From the NCBI GenBank assembly GCA_031278655.1, contig JAITJZ010000103.1, forward strand, positions 1 to 43,758: a stretch of DNA of 43,758 nucleotides. Direction: 5' to 3'. Position 1 is the first letter of the stretch, and each line of letters starts with the position of its first letter. A program made the position numbers and the translations under genes. The notes beneath the pieces were generated by a model. The model worked only from the letters and a program-made list of their open reading frames with translations. It had not been told where the DNA came from and did not search any database. Shown piece after piece: positions 43,425 to 43,758 of the stretch. The stretch comes from Bifidobacteriaceae bacterium (lineage in GTDB: Bacteria; Actinomycetota; Actinomycetes; Actinomycetales; WQXJ01).

Positions 43425-43758
43425 GTCCGGCCTGGCGGGGCGGGTGGCCGCCGAGTGAGAGCATGGCGAGCCCGATCATGGATTGGACGTTGTGGAATCC
43501 GAAGGCCATCCTGGTGATGACGCGGAGCTTGGCGTTGACGGACTCGATGCGCCCGTTCGACAGCCGGCGCCGCAGCGTGTTCAGGATCTGTTTGGAGTGG
43601 GCGCGGATGCTCCGGCCCAGTTCTACGAACTCGGGGATCCGGCAGCGCGCCCATGAGAGGAATCTGTCGAGGGCGTGGGCGGCCTCGCCCGGAAGGAGAG
43701 CCAGATTTTCGAAGGTTTTCGGGCGGTTAGGTCTTCCCAAACGCGCCAGTCGGTAGTA
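43425..43758 (-). mobile_element. 3' part of an ISL3-family transposase (runs off the right edge)
   Basis: The minus strand encodes, from the edge, YYRLARLGRPNRPKTF, DRFLSWARCRIPEFVELG, IRAHSKQILNTLRRRLSNGRIES, VNAKLRVITRMAFGFHNVQS and MIGLAMLSLGG, the C-terminal DDE-domain end of ISL3/IS1165-type transposases (the E is in RIES). After LSLGG the usual stop is missing, and the frame runs on through flanking DNA into the antisense of clgR (TGA at 43204-43206). The element's end is therefore truncated or degraded. No terminal inverted repeat can be defined with only one end visible. Confidence 0.8.

Overview
The window is about 44 kb of very GC-rich DNA (roughly 70% by eye) from an actinobacterium. 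Supporting evidence is the high third-position GC, frequent GTG/TTG starts, several genes that look leaderless, a DUF222/HNH protein, and two gene blocks whose order is conserved in Actinomycetota: tetR - tRNA-Gln - glmU - prs ... rplY - pth - mfd - lipoprotein - mazG ... eno, and dapA - rnj - ftsK - pgsA - cinA - clgR. The order or family cannot be fixed from this sequence alone.

Layout. 1-611: the tail of an unidentified gene, then a gene-free stretch with tandem duplications and two perfect 16-bp-arm palindromes. 612-5881 (all minus strand): a TetR and a MarR regulator, then an operon mptD-ecfT-ecfA-azlC-azlD (ECF importer plus amino-acid exporter) preceded by a DtxR/IdeR-type iron box. 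5925-6286: a decayed gene fragment and tRNA-Gln(UUG). 6396-18275 (plus): cell-wall and nucleotide precursor genes (glmU, prs), ahpC, a lipoprotein, an HNH protein, and the translation, repair and housecleaning genes rplY, pth, mfd, a SurA-like lipoprotein and mazG. 18275-21271: pntAB transhydrogenase. 21261-22208 (minus): aldo/keto reductase. 22336-30619: nadE, an orphan PhzE-like ADIC/anthranilate synthase fusion, then a nucleoside-salvage set cdd-deoA-deoC-phosphohexomutase. 30705-33711: eno, a convergent AAA ATPase with an AT-rich repeat promoter, and a GNAT acetyltransferase. 33799-43333: dapA-rnj, a divergent NiaP-like MFS permease, ftsK, pgsA with a very long repeat-rich tail, cinA/pncC and clgR. 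The right edge carries the 3' part of an ISL3-type transposase.

Themes. NAD(P) metabolism recurs: nadE, pntAB, a NiaP-like niacin permease and PncC/CinA. Deoxynucleoside catabolism forms one unit: cdd makes uridine/deoxyuridine, deoA releases deoxyribose-1-P, the mutase would convert it to the 5-phosphate, and deoC splits it.

The most unusual signal is a short DNA word, CGATGCCGTC, found at least 16 times on both strands. It sits in inter-domain linkers, surface loops, protein tails and intergenic gaps, often in tandem at 18- or 21-bp spacing, and it has longer shared versions (a 16-mer three times, an 18-mer three times). It behaves like a dispersed DNA-level repeat that invades tolerant sites regardless of reading frame. 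The second highlight is the iron box in front of the MptD-type ECF operon, which predicts an iron or siderophore substrate.
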